Shown: one piece after another, positions 22,530 to 34,800 of the stretch
How positions within the stretch are numbered: position 1 is the stretch's first letter
Layout of the letters: every line of letters begins with the position of its first letter
DNA from: Pratylenchus scribneri
Taxonomy: Eukaryota > Nematoda > Chromadorea > Rhabditida > Pratylenchidae
Reading direction: 5' to 3'
Assembly (NCBI GenBank): GCA_030063045.1
Contig: JAQSEB010000034.1
Span: 1,736,001-1,800,000 of the forward strand
Length of the DNA: 64,000 bases
Position numbers and translations under genes: made by a program
Notes under the pieces: model-generated
What the model was told of the DNA's origin: nothing
What the model saw: the letters and a program-made list of their open reading frames with translations, nothing else
The model's database searches: none

Positions 22530-25500
22530 ATGGTTCGCACCTATTCCTTCAATCCGTCCACCCAAAGTCGTTTAATGGCCCAAGGTGAAGGTGGTGGTTC
22601 CATCATTGCCACCACTCCGGCCCTTCCCATCCTCCATTCGGCTGCCATTCAACGCCAAATGGCCCATCATCATCATCAACAGGGAAAACGTGGCTCCGAA
22701 CCGTGGAATTCACCGCAGCAACAAAATGGCGGGGGCCCAAAAGGTCCCTCCATGGATTCGTTGGTCTCGTCCGGTGCCTCCACTCTTTCCTCTGTTGCCT
22801 CACAAAATTCCTCCACATCTACAGCCGCACTCATTCAGGTTAATTTTGTTCAATTTCATTACATTAAATTTTAACGAAAGTGTCCTTAATCGGTGGGGCT
22901 CGAAGAAATTTGTTGGTTTAAATTCCCCCATTTTAGAAGACAAATGCTAAAAAAAAATTAATTAAAAGAATAAGCTGATAATTATTTAAAAAGAGTGGAA
23001 AAGTGGGCAATTCTTATTAGCCTTATTAGAAAACAAAACATAAAACTTTCCTTCGGGATACTTCCCTCATTGTGCAACTAAAATGAGAAGAAGGGGGAAT
23101 ACGGTAGTGCTTGAAATGGAGGGAACACAAATCATTCCTTGCAGTATTTTGAGATGGTTCTCCCTTTTTTTTCCCTTTGTTCTGCGATGAATGGATCCGG
23201 AGGGCACAGATTCCAAATTGATTTGAGCCATTTTTATTCACATAACTTATCCCAAATAAAACCATTCATGACAATTTTGGTATCATTTTATAGAGCACTG
23301 AATTGTCTATTCAATCTTATTAAAAATGCTTTGATTAATCTCCCATTTTTATTGATTAATTTGGAATTAAATTTAATCTTCAATGTTTGGTCGTTTCATT
23401 ATTTTTTGTTAATAGCTCAATGAGGCAATAGCCAATTTGGGAAGGCAATATATCATTTGAAAGCCTAAACTTTCCTCTATAAAAAGGCATATTTTTTTAA
23501 TTTTAAGAAATCCACCTATAAAAAATATTACATGTCTTAGAGTATAATAAGTCGAATTTTCTGATTGAATGAAGGAAAGCTGTTTATTTAATAAATATTT
23601 TTATGTTTTCAAAAATAGAAAAGCCACTTTTTAAAGGAAACTTAGAACTTTTTAATGACCTATCGCCTTCGCAAATTGGTTGCTTTCTTGTTGAGTTATG
23701 GCCAAATGAATGACCAGATACTCAATCGACGATACTGAATTTAAGCTTCGAATAGTTAGTCCCTTCAAAAAATAAAATTCGAATCCAAATTAAATTAAAG
23801 TCATCATCCAATTTCATTTAAGGAAGAGCACACCACCCTTTTCACCATCCGTTCTGTGCTCATCAATGGCCAACGCTTCTTTCAACCCATGGAAATGCCT
23901 TCCAATCAACAATCCTCCACAATTCCAATTCATCCAGCCATTTTGGCCATTACGGCCACAAATTCATCGAATGGCGAACAAAAAAATGGTGGAAACCAAT
24001 TGGGAGGAGGAAATCAACGGCAATTAATGGAACAGCAGAATGAATGGCCAAGAAGAAATGGGCCAAAAATGGAAAATGCCAGTAATGGAAATGAACAAGT
24101 AATAAAGAGGAGGGACAACCTTGTCGCCATTTATAATAATAATTGGCAAAGGATTCAACCAATTTCGCTAATTTTTATTATCAAATTAAAGAGCAGACTT
24201 TTGGCTATATGATATTAATTTTATTTAAATTTGATTCAGGATTGTTCGAGTTATGCTCTAAAAAACTATTGAAAATTTAGCTAATACATTGAAGTCATTT
24301 TAAATACTTTTTTAATGAATTCTGAATCAAAATTAAATAAAATTAAAATTACTTGATTGACAAAAGTCTGCTCTTTAATTTAATAATAAAATTATCAAAA
24401 TTGGTTCATTCTTTGATGAGTTATTATATAAATGGCGTCAAGTTAATAAAAACTTGAGGAGGGGAGGATGGATAAAAGTACAAAATATGGTGAAAAACAG
24501 ACACAAAATTGACACAAAAAAGTGACAAATTATTTTGAATAATTGCCTAGAAAATATGTGTGAATTATTCACACATTGTTAAAGTGAAATATTTGGAGAA
24601 CAAAAGATTTAGTGCCAATTTTTGTTGGACCACAAACAAAAAAAAACATTCCTCCCCGCCCCCCAAAATAAGGCACATTCATTTTCAAATTATTAGCTCT
24701 TACATTCTTCCACCAAATCCAACAACCCAAATCCCATCATTGTGGACCAAAAACAACAAATGTTAATGCCATCATCCTCACTTATTCCTCCATTCATTGA
24801 TGATAATGATGGAGGCGGATTGCCTTGGGCCCGAGGCAATCCTCAACCGAAAAGTGGCCTCCGAGGATCGCGCGACTGGCAGGTCGCCCAACAACGGGTG
24901 TGTGGTTTGAATAAGTATTCCCGTAGGAAATTGGGTTTCATTAATGCCATTTCAGTCTTTGGATGATTATAGCTCGGAAAGGAAACAATCAATTCGGGAA
25001 GATGATATTTGCAATTTCAAAATGTCCTCTTAAAAGTGATGAAAAATAAGCAGCTTTTTCTCTCTCAATGAGTAATTGTAAATGTGTTTCTTTCAGGAAA
25101 GATATTCTAAATTTATAATTGTATTTTAGCTTTTCAATTTATATATATCGCCTTCGTGAATTAGCTATTTCCTCTTTGAGTTATAAATTGAAGAATAGCC
25201 TAGGGGACTGAAATGTCCTCCCCTATCATTTTCAAAATTCAATCCACATTTTTTCCCTCATAATCACAGAATCCATTTGACCAATCTTTTGGCTCATCAA
25301 CGTTGAGTTGGCCTCACAATCAGCAAGGTGCCGGATTTGATGTACATTCATTGCAACAACGGAATGAGCAGGAAAGGCATAGGCTGGAATTGTTGCGCCA
25401 AATTGACGAAAATCGGGCACGGAAGGCCAGGGAAAGACAACGGGAATGGGAGGCGGAGGAGCGGCAACGGATCAAGGATGAATTGTGGCATCAAAGACAA

Positions 25501-26877
25501 CGGCTGGAAATGGAGGAGGAGCGGAGAAGGGAAAGGGAAAAAGCGATGATTGCGGAATTGAAGGCGGCCAAATTGGAAGAAGCAAGAAGGGCAACGGAAG
25601 AGGCTTTGCTAAGGGAAAAAGCCAAATTGAGGCAGCAACAACAGCAGATGGTGGCACGAAAGAAAGGTGGGTTACGGGAGGATATTGGCATCGAATGAGG
25701 GTGGATTTGGGTAGGGAAATTTCAAGACAGGGAATTCAATTACTTTGCCATTCTTTTGCTCATAATTCAAGGAGGCGATAGTGAATCCGAGAAGGCGATA
25801 TACCTTTAGAAAGGCCAATGTGTCCTTTAAAAAGTGGCTTTATTTAATTTTATTAATTCCAATTTTAGAAACAATTTCGTGCCTTTGAATGTAATAAACT
25901 CGAATTTCTGATTGAATGAGGTAAAGCCATTTTTCTATAAGGTATTTTAGGTTTTCAAAAATTAGTTTAGGCCACCTTTTAGAGGACGTTTAGAGCTTTC
26001 TATTGGCATATCGCCTCCAGAAATTGGCTGATTCCTTGTTGAGCTATGGCTAATAAAACGATATACTCTATTAGTGGTACAGAAACGTTTTGTTTTCGTG
26101 AAGGATTTATTTGTCGGTTTATTTTAAGGTCGAAACGATGATTTTGGCCTAGAAAGAAGAAGGGATGAGGAAGTTGAAGAAAGGCAAGAAGAATGGTGGG
26201 AACGAAAAGATCGCCTTCGGGCCCAACAACAACGGGCCCAATCGCCGGCAATGCCCGCACTCCAACGAAGAAGCCATCAAAATGAAAATGAAGATGGTGG
26301 AATCGGTGGGCAACGATCATTGAGTGTGGGCAGTAGAGGAAGCCAGCAAAGGGGCATTGGAAGGTGAACAAAAATAAGGGAAATATTTAATTGGCAAAAA
26401 AAGGAGTAGTTCATCTCTTAAATTCATAAACCAAATATAACCAAAATTGGATAGAGCTGGTAAAGAAGCATTGAATGGAATATAATTGTTATGGTTTGGG
26501 CAACAATTAAAGGGTATTAAACGGTTTAAACCCAATTTTGGTTCAAAACTAAGTTATAAAAGGTTAAACATAAACGAAAATATAATCTAAAGACTCTACG
26601 ATATTTATTTATTGGGTATAATGTTTGAGTGTTTAGAATAAACTTTTAAATCATTACAATCTTTTTGGGCAATATTTTTTCGGCAAGTTAAATATTTCCA
26701 TAAATAGAAAAAGGGAATGAAACGGGTTAAAAATGTAAATTATTTAGGCAAAGTCGACATGGCTATTCCCCATCGGTGGCCAGCAGAAAATCGACAAGAA
26801 ATGGGGAAATGCCAATCGAGAATGGGAGAAAGAAGAGTGGCGGCGAAGGAAGGCGGACAATGGATTTTGATATTTAA
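22530..26877 (+). CDS. Coiled-coil protein, CCDC66/CSPP1-like in character
   Basis: Six exons: 22530-22838, 23823-24098, 24697-24897, 25270-25666, 26129-26363 and 26748-26877, phases consistent, about 515 residues. The N-terminal half is low complexity, rich in Ser, Gln, Gly, Asn and His, probably disordered. The centre has a strongly charged helix beginning QQRNEQERHRLELLRQIDEN and continuing through RARKARERQREWEAEERQ for about 120 residues, a single alpha-helix or coiled coil. A Ser/Arg-rich tail ends RRTMDFDI. LLRQIDENRARK followed by Glu/Arg heptads recalls CCDC66 and CSPP1, cilium and centrosome-associated proteins, but charge bias alone could cause this, so I give no symbol. Introns 1-4 hold foldback elements and intron 5 a family C repeat. 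Confidence 0.72.
23403..23708. mobile_element. Foldback MITE family A, copy 6
   Basis: Left arm AATAGCTCAATGAGGCAATA, right arm TTGTTGAGTTATGGCCAAAT. In intron 1 of the coiled-coil gene. Confidence 0.7.
24120..24425. mobile_element. Foldback family B, copy 4
   Basis: Left arm AAAGAGCAGACTTTTGGCTA, right arm AAAAGTCTGCTCTTTAATTT. In intron 2 of the coiled-coil gene. Confidence 0.7.
24957..25190. mobile_element. Foldback MITE family A, copy 7 (shortened)
   Basis: Left arm ATAGCTCGGAAAGGAAACAA, right arm ATATATCGCCTTCGTGAATT. About 75 bp shorter than the others. In intron 3. Confidence 0.6.
25753..26056. mobile_element. Foldback MITE family A, copy 8
   Basis: Left arm GAGAAGGCGATATACCTTTA, right arm ATTGGCATATCGCCTCCAGA. 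In intron 4. Confidence 0.7.
26440..26650. repeat. Repeat family C copy
   Basis: Core GGTATTAAACGGTTTAAACC followed by CAATTTTGGTTCAAAAC. In intron 5 of the coiled-coil gene. Confidence 0.6.
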
Positions 26878-27309
26878 TTAACAACCGAAAATAATTGTTT
26901 TTAAAGTAAAAATGCAAATTTTTTTTGTTTGTTTATCTTCGAAATAGGACGATTTGATGTTTGGCTCATTCTTTTGAGAATAGCTTAACAATAAATTAAG
27001 AATTTAGAAAGGCAAAATGTCATTCGAAAGCCATAATATACTCTAAAAATTATAATTTTTGAAAGATTAGAACAAATTGCAAAATAAGTGGCTTTTCCTC
27101 AAAAAAAATACTCAATGAAAATCTAAGGCATTTGATTTTTAATTTCTCTTTTTTCAATCAATTTAAAATTCTTTTCAAAATATTTTTATTGTCATTAAAT
27201 AGAGAATTTTCCCCTCTATAAATTGATACCAAGATCACAAAAATCGGTTCATCCATTAATAAGTTATAAGCTTCTAAAAATTATGAATAATTAACGTAAA
27301 TTGTTCGCT

Positions 27310-27490
27310 TCAAAAAAGGGAATATATTTGGGTGAAGAATGCCTCAGGGGTCAGGGCATGCTGAATATTCATTTGCGCTGATTTAATAAGCAAAGGGAAA
27401 AGATATGGTAACAGAACGTCCATCCCTCATCAGCCAATAGCAGAGAATATGCCTTGAGGCAATCGTCAATCCCCTTCCCTTTTCCCTTTT
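27310..27490. repeat. Segment X, second copy
   Basis: Matches 17325-17500 in order (TTGGGTGAA, CATGCTGAATATTC, CATCAGCCAATAGCAGAGAA, GCCTTGAGGC), again just after a family B right arm. Confidence 0.5.
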
Positions 27491-27529
27491 GATTGGAGGT
27501 TTTGCCGCTGATCGGGTACCTGGCATTAT

Positions 27530-27836
27530 CTTTTGGCCATAGCTCAATAAGGAAGCAACCAATTTAGGAAGGCGATATACCATTCGAAAGCCCTAAATGT
27601 CCTCTAAAAAGTTGCCTTTTTATATTTTTTGAAAAATTAAAACATTTTGTAAAATAAGCGGGTTTTCCTTGTTCAATCAGAAAATTCGGGTTTATTACAT
27701 TCGAAGGGAAATAAACTTTAGTAAAGCCCAGATTCATAAAAATAATTTAAGCCACTTTTTAGAGGACACTTTTAGCCTTCCAATGGCATATCGCCTTCCC
27801 AAATTGGCAATTGCCACGTTGAGCCAGTGGCCAAAA
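27530..27836. mobile_element. Foldback MITE family A, copy 10
   Basis: One of the best-preserved copies: left arm TTTTGGCCATAGCTCAATAA, then GGCGATATACCATTCGAAAG; right arm CCAATGGCATATCGCCTTCC. Followed by the conserved outer stretch ATCGGCGGTACTCAATTG. Confidence 0.8.
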
Positions 27837-28210
27837 ACTAATGGAAATGTACTGATGAATCGGCGGTACTCAATTGTTCCCTACAAAATTGCCTCTTACA
27901 TTTTTGAAGGCATCCAACTGTGTTGGCAAATTGTTTGGCCAAGCGAGCACCTGCTCCCTATTTTCAATTATTTTTTGGCCAAAATTGTTTTATAAATGCT
28001 ATTCCTTTTTTTCCAATCCAAAACATAAAACAGCCAATTTTTCCATTCTTTGAGTTAAATTTTTCACCGAATTCACGAAGAAACAAATAAAAATGGTAAG
28101 GAGGAAGGAGGGGGGAATTTGGTGGATTCCATTCTTCAAATTGGGCCTTCATTGCTTTCTCCTTATAAATATAGAAGGAAACTGGCATTTTTGACTTCCT
28201 GGACGACCTG

Positions 28211-30558
28211 ATGTTGAATCAGCAGAAAGAGCAAGGCCCTGCGAGCATTTTGCGAACAGTTGGCACCGAATTGAAGCCAACACACGGATATGGGAATGGG
28301 ACGAGAACTGTCCTTCAACAGGGTGGTCGAGTTCATACGGATGACATTTTGAACATAAATGTGGGCGGCAAAAAATACACGGTACAGGCAGGGACAAAGA
28401 TAGGGGAACCGATTGTGTGGCTAACATCGGTTCTTGGCTTGAAGCTCAATGAGGCAATAGCCAATTCAGAAAGGACATATACCATTTGAAAGCCAAAAAT
28501 GAGCTCTAAAAATTAGCCTAATTAAATTTTAATAAATACAACTTTATAAAAAGTTTTATCTCTTTGAGTGGAATAAACCCGAATTTTTTAATTGATTGAG
28601 GGGAAAGCCACTTATTTTGTAATTTGTTTAAAATTTTTAAAAATTAATTAATCCACTTTTTAGAGGAGATCTAAAGCTTTCGAATGATATATTGCCTCCT
28701 CAAATTCGTTGCTTCTTTATTGAACTAGGGCCAAAAGAAAAGCTCATTCTCACAACTGTCCTCAATTAACTTGTTTCAAATATTTTGATCCATAACTCAA
28801 TGAGGCAATAGCCAATTCAGGAAGGACATATAGCATATACCATTTGAAAGCCAAGCCTAAAATGGGCTCTGAAAGTTGACTATTTAATTTTAATAAATAC
28901 TGCAATAAAGAAAATTACATGCCTTTAAGCATATTCAACCCGAATTTTCAGATTGAAAGTAATAAAAGACGTTTATTTTACAAATTTTTATAATTTTTTT
29001 AAAGAATTAATTAAGCCACTTTTTTAGAGGGTATTTAGGTATTCCAGAGAGTATATGGCCTTCCGAAATTGGTTACTTCATTATTGAGCTAGAGCCAAAA
29101 GAAAGGCTCAACTTCTCGCAAATATACTCAATAATCTTTGGAATTATTTTCCTTCATAGCTCGAAGTGGCAAATACTAATTTGGAAGGCAATATATCTTT
29201 CGAAAGCCGAAAGTGTGTTCTAAAAAGTGGCTTCATTAAATTTTACGAAATCCTGCTTACAAAAATTTTATATGCCTTTAAGTGTATTCAAGCTGGACTT
29301 GTGGATTGATTTGCGGAAAACCAGCTTATTTTAAAATTTTTAAGTTTTTAAAAAATTTATTGGGCCACTTTTTATAGTGAATATAGGACTTTCAAATAGC
29401 ATATTGCCTTCCCTGATTGATTGCTTCCTTGTTGAGATAAGGTCAAAAGAAAACAGCGACCTATAATAGTATTTAATTTTGTTACAATTATTTTAGCTCA
29501 TAGATCGAAGAAGAAATTATTAATTTTGGAAGGCAATATATCTCTCGAAAGCATAAAGTGCGCTCTAAAAAGTGGCCTAATTTAATTTTATGAAATCCTC
29601 CCTACAAAATTTTTTATATGCTTTTAAGTGCTATTCAACTTGAATTTTCTGGTTGATGAGGGATAAGCCCCCTTTTCTACAAATTAGTTGAATTTTCAAA
29701 AAATTAGAAAAGCTACTTTTTAGAGGAAATTTAGGGCTTTAAAATGGCATATCGCCTTCTCAAATTGGTTTCTTCCCTGTTGAGTTAAGGCCAAAAGGGA
29801 TGGCTCATATATTAAAAATCGGCGGTATCCAATCATTTCGGGGAGGGGTTGGGGGGTTTAGGGGTGGCTGGCTAAATGAATGGATTTTTTGAATTATTTG
29901 ATCCTTAAAGGTGCGTCGGACAGATCTATTGGCCGATTCAAGAAGGTATCATAGAGTTAGATGTGAATTTAGAGAATTAAAATTCGGTGTTTAAGTAAAT
30001 TGGCCGATTGGTTTCGACCGGGCACGACAAGGATGATGCCAGCGGATAAGGGTGGAAATTATTTCTTGGACCGAGATTCAAAGACATTTCGGCATATTAT
30101 GGCATATTTACGGTTTAAGAAGGAGAAATGCGTAACATCATTGGGTTGGTGGCAATTTTTACCCATCAATTCACCCTTTCATCCCTTTTTGGCACTTCCT
30201 TCAAAACCGGATGAATTGGCCAAATTGGTGGGCGAATGTGAAGCATTGAATTTGGTGGAATTACGGGAGATGGCCCTCGGAATGCTGCAGAAATATCAAC
30301 GAACCGAGGAACAACATTATGTACTGTTCGGATGGTTTTTGGATTGTGGACTATTCAAAGACTTTTAGGTAACAAGTTATGTTCAAATGAGTATGCGCGA
30401 TTTTGATGCTTGGCAATTCGAAAAGGAACAAGTAAATATGGAGAAGAAATGCATTTTAAAGGTAGAACTTTAAATTTCAGGCCGAATTCGCCAGAGGTGG
30501 CCACAAAGACCACTCATCAATTAATTCATCCGCATATGATGAATGGGACAATGTTTAA
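28211..30558 (+). CDS. KCTD-type BTB/POZ (T1) domain protein
   Basis: Five exons: 28211-28381, 29911-29945, 29996-30320, 30369-30431 and 30481-30558, phases consistent, about 223 residues. After a hydrophilic N-terminus the BTB_2 domain starts ILNINVGGKKYT and continues VRRTDLLADSRS, KLADWFRPG, GGNYFLDRDSKTFRHIMAYL and LAKLVGECEALNLVELREMA. These match the strands and helices of potassium-channel tetramerisation folds as in KCTD proteins, many of which are cullin-3 adaptors; no channel segment follows. A stretch of about 20 residues (beginning CVTSLGWWQF) after the YLRF helix is longer than usual and has no acceptor for an intron. The 35-nt exon 2 is required to complete the domain. Intron 1 (about 1.5 kb) is filled by four family A copies in a row. 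Confidence 0.86.
28440..29796. mobile_element. Four family A foldback elements in direct succession
   Basis: Copies at about 28440-28737, 28788-29101, 29155-29448 and 29495-29796. Starts are 340-370 bp apart and the 45-55-bp spacers resemble each other (each begins with a variant of AAAGGCTCA and contains an ACTCAAT-like stretch), so the array probably grew by tandem duplication of element plus flank. Confidence 0.7.
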
Positions 30559-31150
30559 AGCTTTTAATCTTTTAGGCCATTTTTGTCTGAAATTTCCCTT
30601 TCGATCAGTCACTATTTTATTAATGTAATTAAATGTTTTATGATTTCATTAAAAATGTAAGAAATAAGCCCTAATATTAAGAGGGCATTATGGAAAATCA
30701 GTAGAAATTAGGAAAAATCACAATTAAAAATTCAGTTAGGTTACGATGTTGTAGACTTTTTATTTGATATTTTGAACATTTCGTTTCAATGCAAATTTTT
30801 TGTGTAATTTAATTGAAATCTAATGGCCGTTTTCTTCACTAATTTTTCGCTTTAAAATTATATGTACAAATTTAAAATCGGCGGCTTCCCTGACCCATTT
30901 GGCTCAGTTGGTTAGGCGTTCCTTTTTTGCCCACTATGGGCAGGGTTCAATTCCTTGCAGAGGCAAATATTTTTTTCTTTGAACCTATTTAAACAAGACA
31001 CTAAATTTTTATTTACACAATCAGAACAAGCTTTATTTATTTATAATTTTATTATATAAGTGTGATATTTAAATGTGGAAAAAATAATAAAGTTTGAGCA
31101 TCAAATTTGAGGTGGTGAACAATAAAATTGAATGGGGCATTTTATTCACA
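30559..31150. other. Convergent region between KCTD gene and emre-1
   Basis: 590 bp holding the 3' UTRs of both genes and a SINE-like copy at 30880-31000. No other feature seen. Confidence 0.5.
30880..31000 (+). repeat. SINE-like copy with clear tRNA box A and box B
   Basis: Box A-like TGGCTCAGTTGGTTAGGCG and box B-like GGGTTCAATTCC lie 30-40 bp apart as in a tRNA gene, followed by GCAGAGGCAAATATTTTTTT. Acceptor arms do not pair, so it is a tRNA-derived repeat. Confidence 0.65.
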
Positions 31151-31481
31151 TTAATCATCGTCGTCTTCGGAATGTACGAATATTTCACTCTCTTCCAACA
31201 GTGAAGCACCCTTCTCTGCCACTTTAGCACCAGCCAACATGCTGACCAAGGCCACCGTAATCACCTTCAAAAGGAGGTGGTTGGAAATTGATTGAAATAA
31301 TAAATTTGGAAAAAACCTTGAGTAATCCGAAATTCGTTGTCTGCGGTTTCGGCGCAATCGGAGTGTCCAGAGCCGGATTTGCCCCTGCTATTGATGAGGG
31401 CAATGATGAAGTTGAAGCAAAATTCCGCCGAACATAGGCAATCCTCCTCAGGCAATTGTTCGTTCTTGACATTATTAGCAT
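31151..31481 (-). CDS. emre-1: EMRE, essential MCU regulator of the mitochondrial calcium uniporter
   Basis: Two exons, 31317-31481 and 31151-31264, about 92 residues; a second in-frame ATG at 31472 is also possible. A basic, Ser/Arg-rich N-terminus (NNCLRRIAYVRRNFAS) suits a mitochondrial targeting peptide. Then come PIAPKPQTTNFGLLK, one membrane segment (VITVALVSMLAGAKVAEKGA) and LLEESEIFVHSEDDDD. The order KP, FGLLK, transmembrane helix with GxxxA-like small residues, LLEE, IFV and an acidic tail is diagnostic of EMRE, a single-pass inner-membrane protein that bridges MCU and MICU1 in animals. It lies about 355 bp downstream of oga-1 on the same strand. Confidence 0.92.
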
Positions 31482-31835
31482 CCTTTAATAAATTAATATA
31501 TGATTAAATTTAAATAAAAATAAATAGGAATAAAAATGGGTAAACATCCCATCAAAATGAAAAATAATTCAAAAAAATGTAATAAAAAATTAATTTTATT
31601 AAAAAATCAATCAGCACTATAATAAAAAAAGTGTTTTTGTGGGATAAATAAAAATAAATTCTCTTTGGGGTTGTATAATAAGTCAATGCGTTGTTTGTTT
31701 GTTGTGTTAAAATCACTTCATTCTATCAAAATTTGGTTGGTTGGCTGGTGGTTTTGTTCTCGGTTGAGTGAGCAGAATGGAAGGGTGGCGGGGAGAAGTG
31801 TGTTTTGATGGGTGAATCAATCAAATTTGTTGACT
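31482..31835. other. Spacer between oga-1 stop and emre-1 start
   Basis: Same-strand spacer of about 355 bp, mostly AT-rich, with the oga-1 3' UTR. It is somewhat longer than typical nematode operon spacers, so an operon is possible but unproven. Confidence 0.4.
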
Positions 31836-34800
31836 CTAAAGTGTATGGCCCATTATTGTGAATCCATTCATCAATTCAGAATTGTTGTCATCAGAATCCA
31901 ACGAAGAATGTTCGATTATGTCTAGGCCAAGCCTGGTCAACAATTCCAATTTTGCCTCCTGATCCGATTCAATGATTGTGAAGAAGCCGGTGGATCCTAA
32001 AATAAAAGAGAATTAAATTTTATGGTTATCAATCGATAAACGAATAATTTGATTAGTTTTGATTTGGGTTTAAAACCAATTACTTAGCTTTGAACCATTA
32101 AACCAAATTGGTTTAAATCGTTTAATATGCCTTAATTCTGACTAGCCCATGTTAAATTAGATACCATTAAATGTATTTTGATGTTGACTAGATATCTCTA
32201 ATTGATGATTTGCGAATGTGTGGAACAAACCCTTACTTAAACCATTTTAATTTTTTTAGCATTATCTAATCTTTTTTTTCGAGAATTTCAATGTTTTTAA
32301 AATATTTCCTTATCTTCCAATCAAACCAACCATTTAATGAAAGTGAAGCGGACAAGCAATGGAGAAGTCGCCGCACCGAAACTGCCTCATTTACATCGGT
32401 TGGCCATCGAATTTCAATCAAACTTTGATAAATGGAATAAAATTCTTTGGGAAGACAAAGAGCCGCTTCCAATCTCCGACAAATTTCACCATCAATTTCC
32501 TAAAAACATTCATCATATTTTATGATTTTAAATAAAATTAACCTTTTTTTGTCCATTTCCATCGTCATCCTCTTCCATTTCTTCTGTTTGCTGATTTTTT
32601 GGCCTTTGAGAATATTTTGATTTAAATAGAGGCACTTCATTGAGATCATCCAAAATGCCGGCAAAATTCAGAATGCCCAATGCCAATGAACAAGGATAAT
32701 GATTGCCATTGCCATCATTTTCTTCACTATCGCCTGCCGATTCAGCAATAAAATTATGGGCGGGAATTCCTTGATAAATAAAATAATTAATGAGATTAAG
32801 ACTTTTTTTTATTTTTAGCTGAATGATTGTCTTTAAAGTTGGATTCCCTAGATTTAGATTGGCTAAGGGCTAAAAGAAGATTTTAGGAAAAAAAATCTTG
32901 AAAATTTTTTTAGCCTAATGGATGACCCTCCAAATTTGCAAAATTTAGGTCTCAGGTTCGAATGCGCTCCGAGGACAATAATTTTTTCCAAGCTTGATCG
33001 TCTCTTTTATGCATTTTTAAACATTCTACCGGTCATTTCAGGATTATTTGATCAAAAAATAGGTGGTAAAAATTCTCTAGTGTTAATTAAATTTTAATAA
33101 AATTATTTCAAACCGTATTTGAGGAAAGGTGCAAATGTTCGATCGAAGAAAATTTGTTCAGGCGAATGGCAATGGGGAAATTCAGCAGAAAGTTTTCTTT
33201 CATTTGTGGAAGCAAAAAGTTCAAAAAGAATTGCCTAAAAATTCAATTTTTTAAAAAATTTGAATATTCAAAAAAACCTTATCGATTTGATGCAAATCAA
33301 CCGGTCGAATTTTATAGCACCGAAGGCTGAGTGGAATGGCAAATTTGACAGTGAATATTTCGCCCAATTTCGGTGAAGAAACAATCAATTTTTGAAGGTC
33401 GGGCAAAAGACCGCCGCCAAGGGCCCAAGGCTCCAATGAGTCCGGATCGACTTCATCCGCAGACCAAATTGTTGAATCTGAAAATTAAATTAAAAATTAA
33501 ATTTTTTATTGAAAACTTGCCACCGGGCGAGAGAAGCAAATTTCCACATTCAATCCATTCCAGCAAGGCACAAAGAACGGAAATAAGCCCCTGGGCCTCC
33601 CACAAATAGGGAAATATTTCTTGGAGGAGACTCTGTGAATGGATGGAATTGTATTAAATTTGGAATAAATTTAAGAACCTTATTTGGTGATTTTATGACA
33701 TTTTGATATAATTCAGTGAGTTGATTGTTCGTCCGTTGGAAGCCTTTGAATCTTCGATGCCATTCCTCCGACTCTTTCCCATTCTTTTCATCAATTTTAA
33801 TTATTTTCGCATTTTCGTAAAGCCATTTCAGCTCGTTCAAAAGGGTCACACCATGTTTGCCATGTTCAAATGGAAGGTAAAAACTGAAAAAATGAATGGA
33901 GGATCAATATAAAAAGGATGGAAATTAATTTAGAAAATCGAAATTTTAAGGCCATAAAATTTGGACAAATCGGGTTAGTTTTAAATCCTCGCGCCTTATG
34001 TTATTTTGTTATTTGTTTAATTTTAGATTTTGGAGAGGTTTAGGTTGGATAAGATTTATAGATTTTACCATAAATTTTTTGGCTCAGAGGTTGACCCCTG
34101 GTTTTTAAAATTTAGGTCTCGGGTTCGAAACCGCTTTGAGGAGAGTATTTTTCCTGGTTTGGTTTTTCCATTTTTATGTATTTTTACATAATGGTAATCA
34201 GAAAACCAAGGTACCAAAATTAATGTCGGTTTTATTGGTAAATATTTTTCTTTCTATTAATTAAAAATTAAAAACCCACATATCCACAAAAAGTGCCACA
34301 TTTTCCATGTTTATATTTTTGATTGAATCCATCGATGATGATTGTTGGGTGGTGGTGGTCCTTCTGCTGCTGGAATCAACATCCAAATCCATTGGGATTG
34401 ACGCCGTCGTCGTTGTTTTTGCATCGTTTCGAATATCTTCCTAAATTATCATAAATTAAAAATTAAAATCCAAAAATTCCAAAACAATTAATTTAATTCA
34501 ATAACCAAAAAATCGATTATAGGAGGCTAAATTGCCTAGAATTATCATTTTATAAGTTGAATATTGTGGTCGAATGAGTATTTTTCTATACTCAGAAATC
34601 TAAACCTACTCCATAAACCTGTTTTTTTCTCCCTTAGAGTTTTCGAGGTTTCCTCCAAGCTTACTTTACTGCAAACGCCTGCCGGAATTTCCATTGGCTC
34701 ATTGTAGTCGGTGGTGAGTGAATTCACGGTTTGGGGTGTTTTGCTGATTGCCGAACAATCGTGGGCCTCCACAACGCCGATGATGGCCTCGGAAAGGGGA

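Larger units (their letters stand above)
26878..28210. other. Intergenic repeat-rich region upstream of the KCTD gene
   Basis: 1.3 kb containing a half copy of family A (26969-27115), a family B right end (27190-27290), segment X (27310-27490) and a full family A copy (27530-27836). The remaining 370 bp before the KCTD start show nothing recognisable. Confidence 0.5.

Noticed and set aside
30880..31000. Functional tRNA gene
   Set aside because: Boxes A and B are tRNA-like but the acceptor and anticodon stems do not pair; related copies occur across the window.
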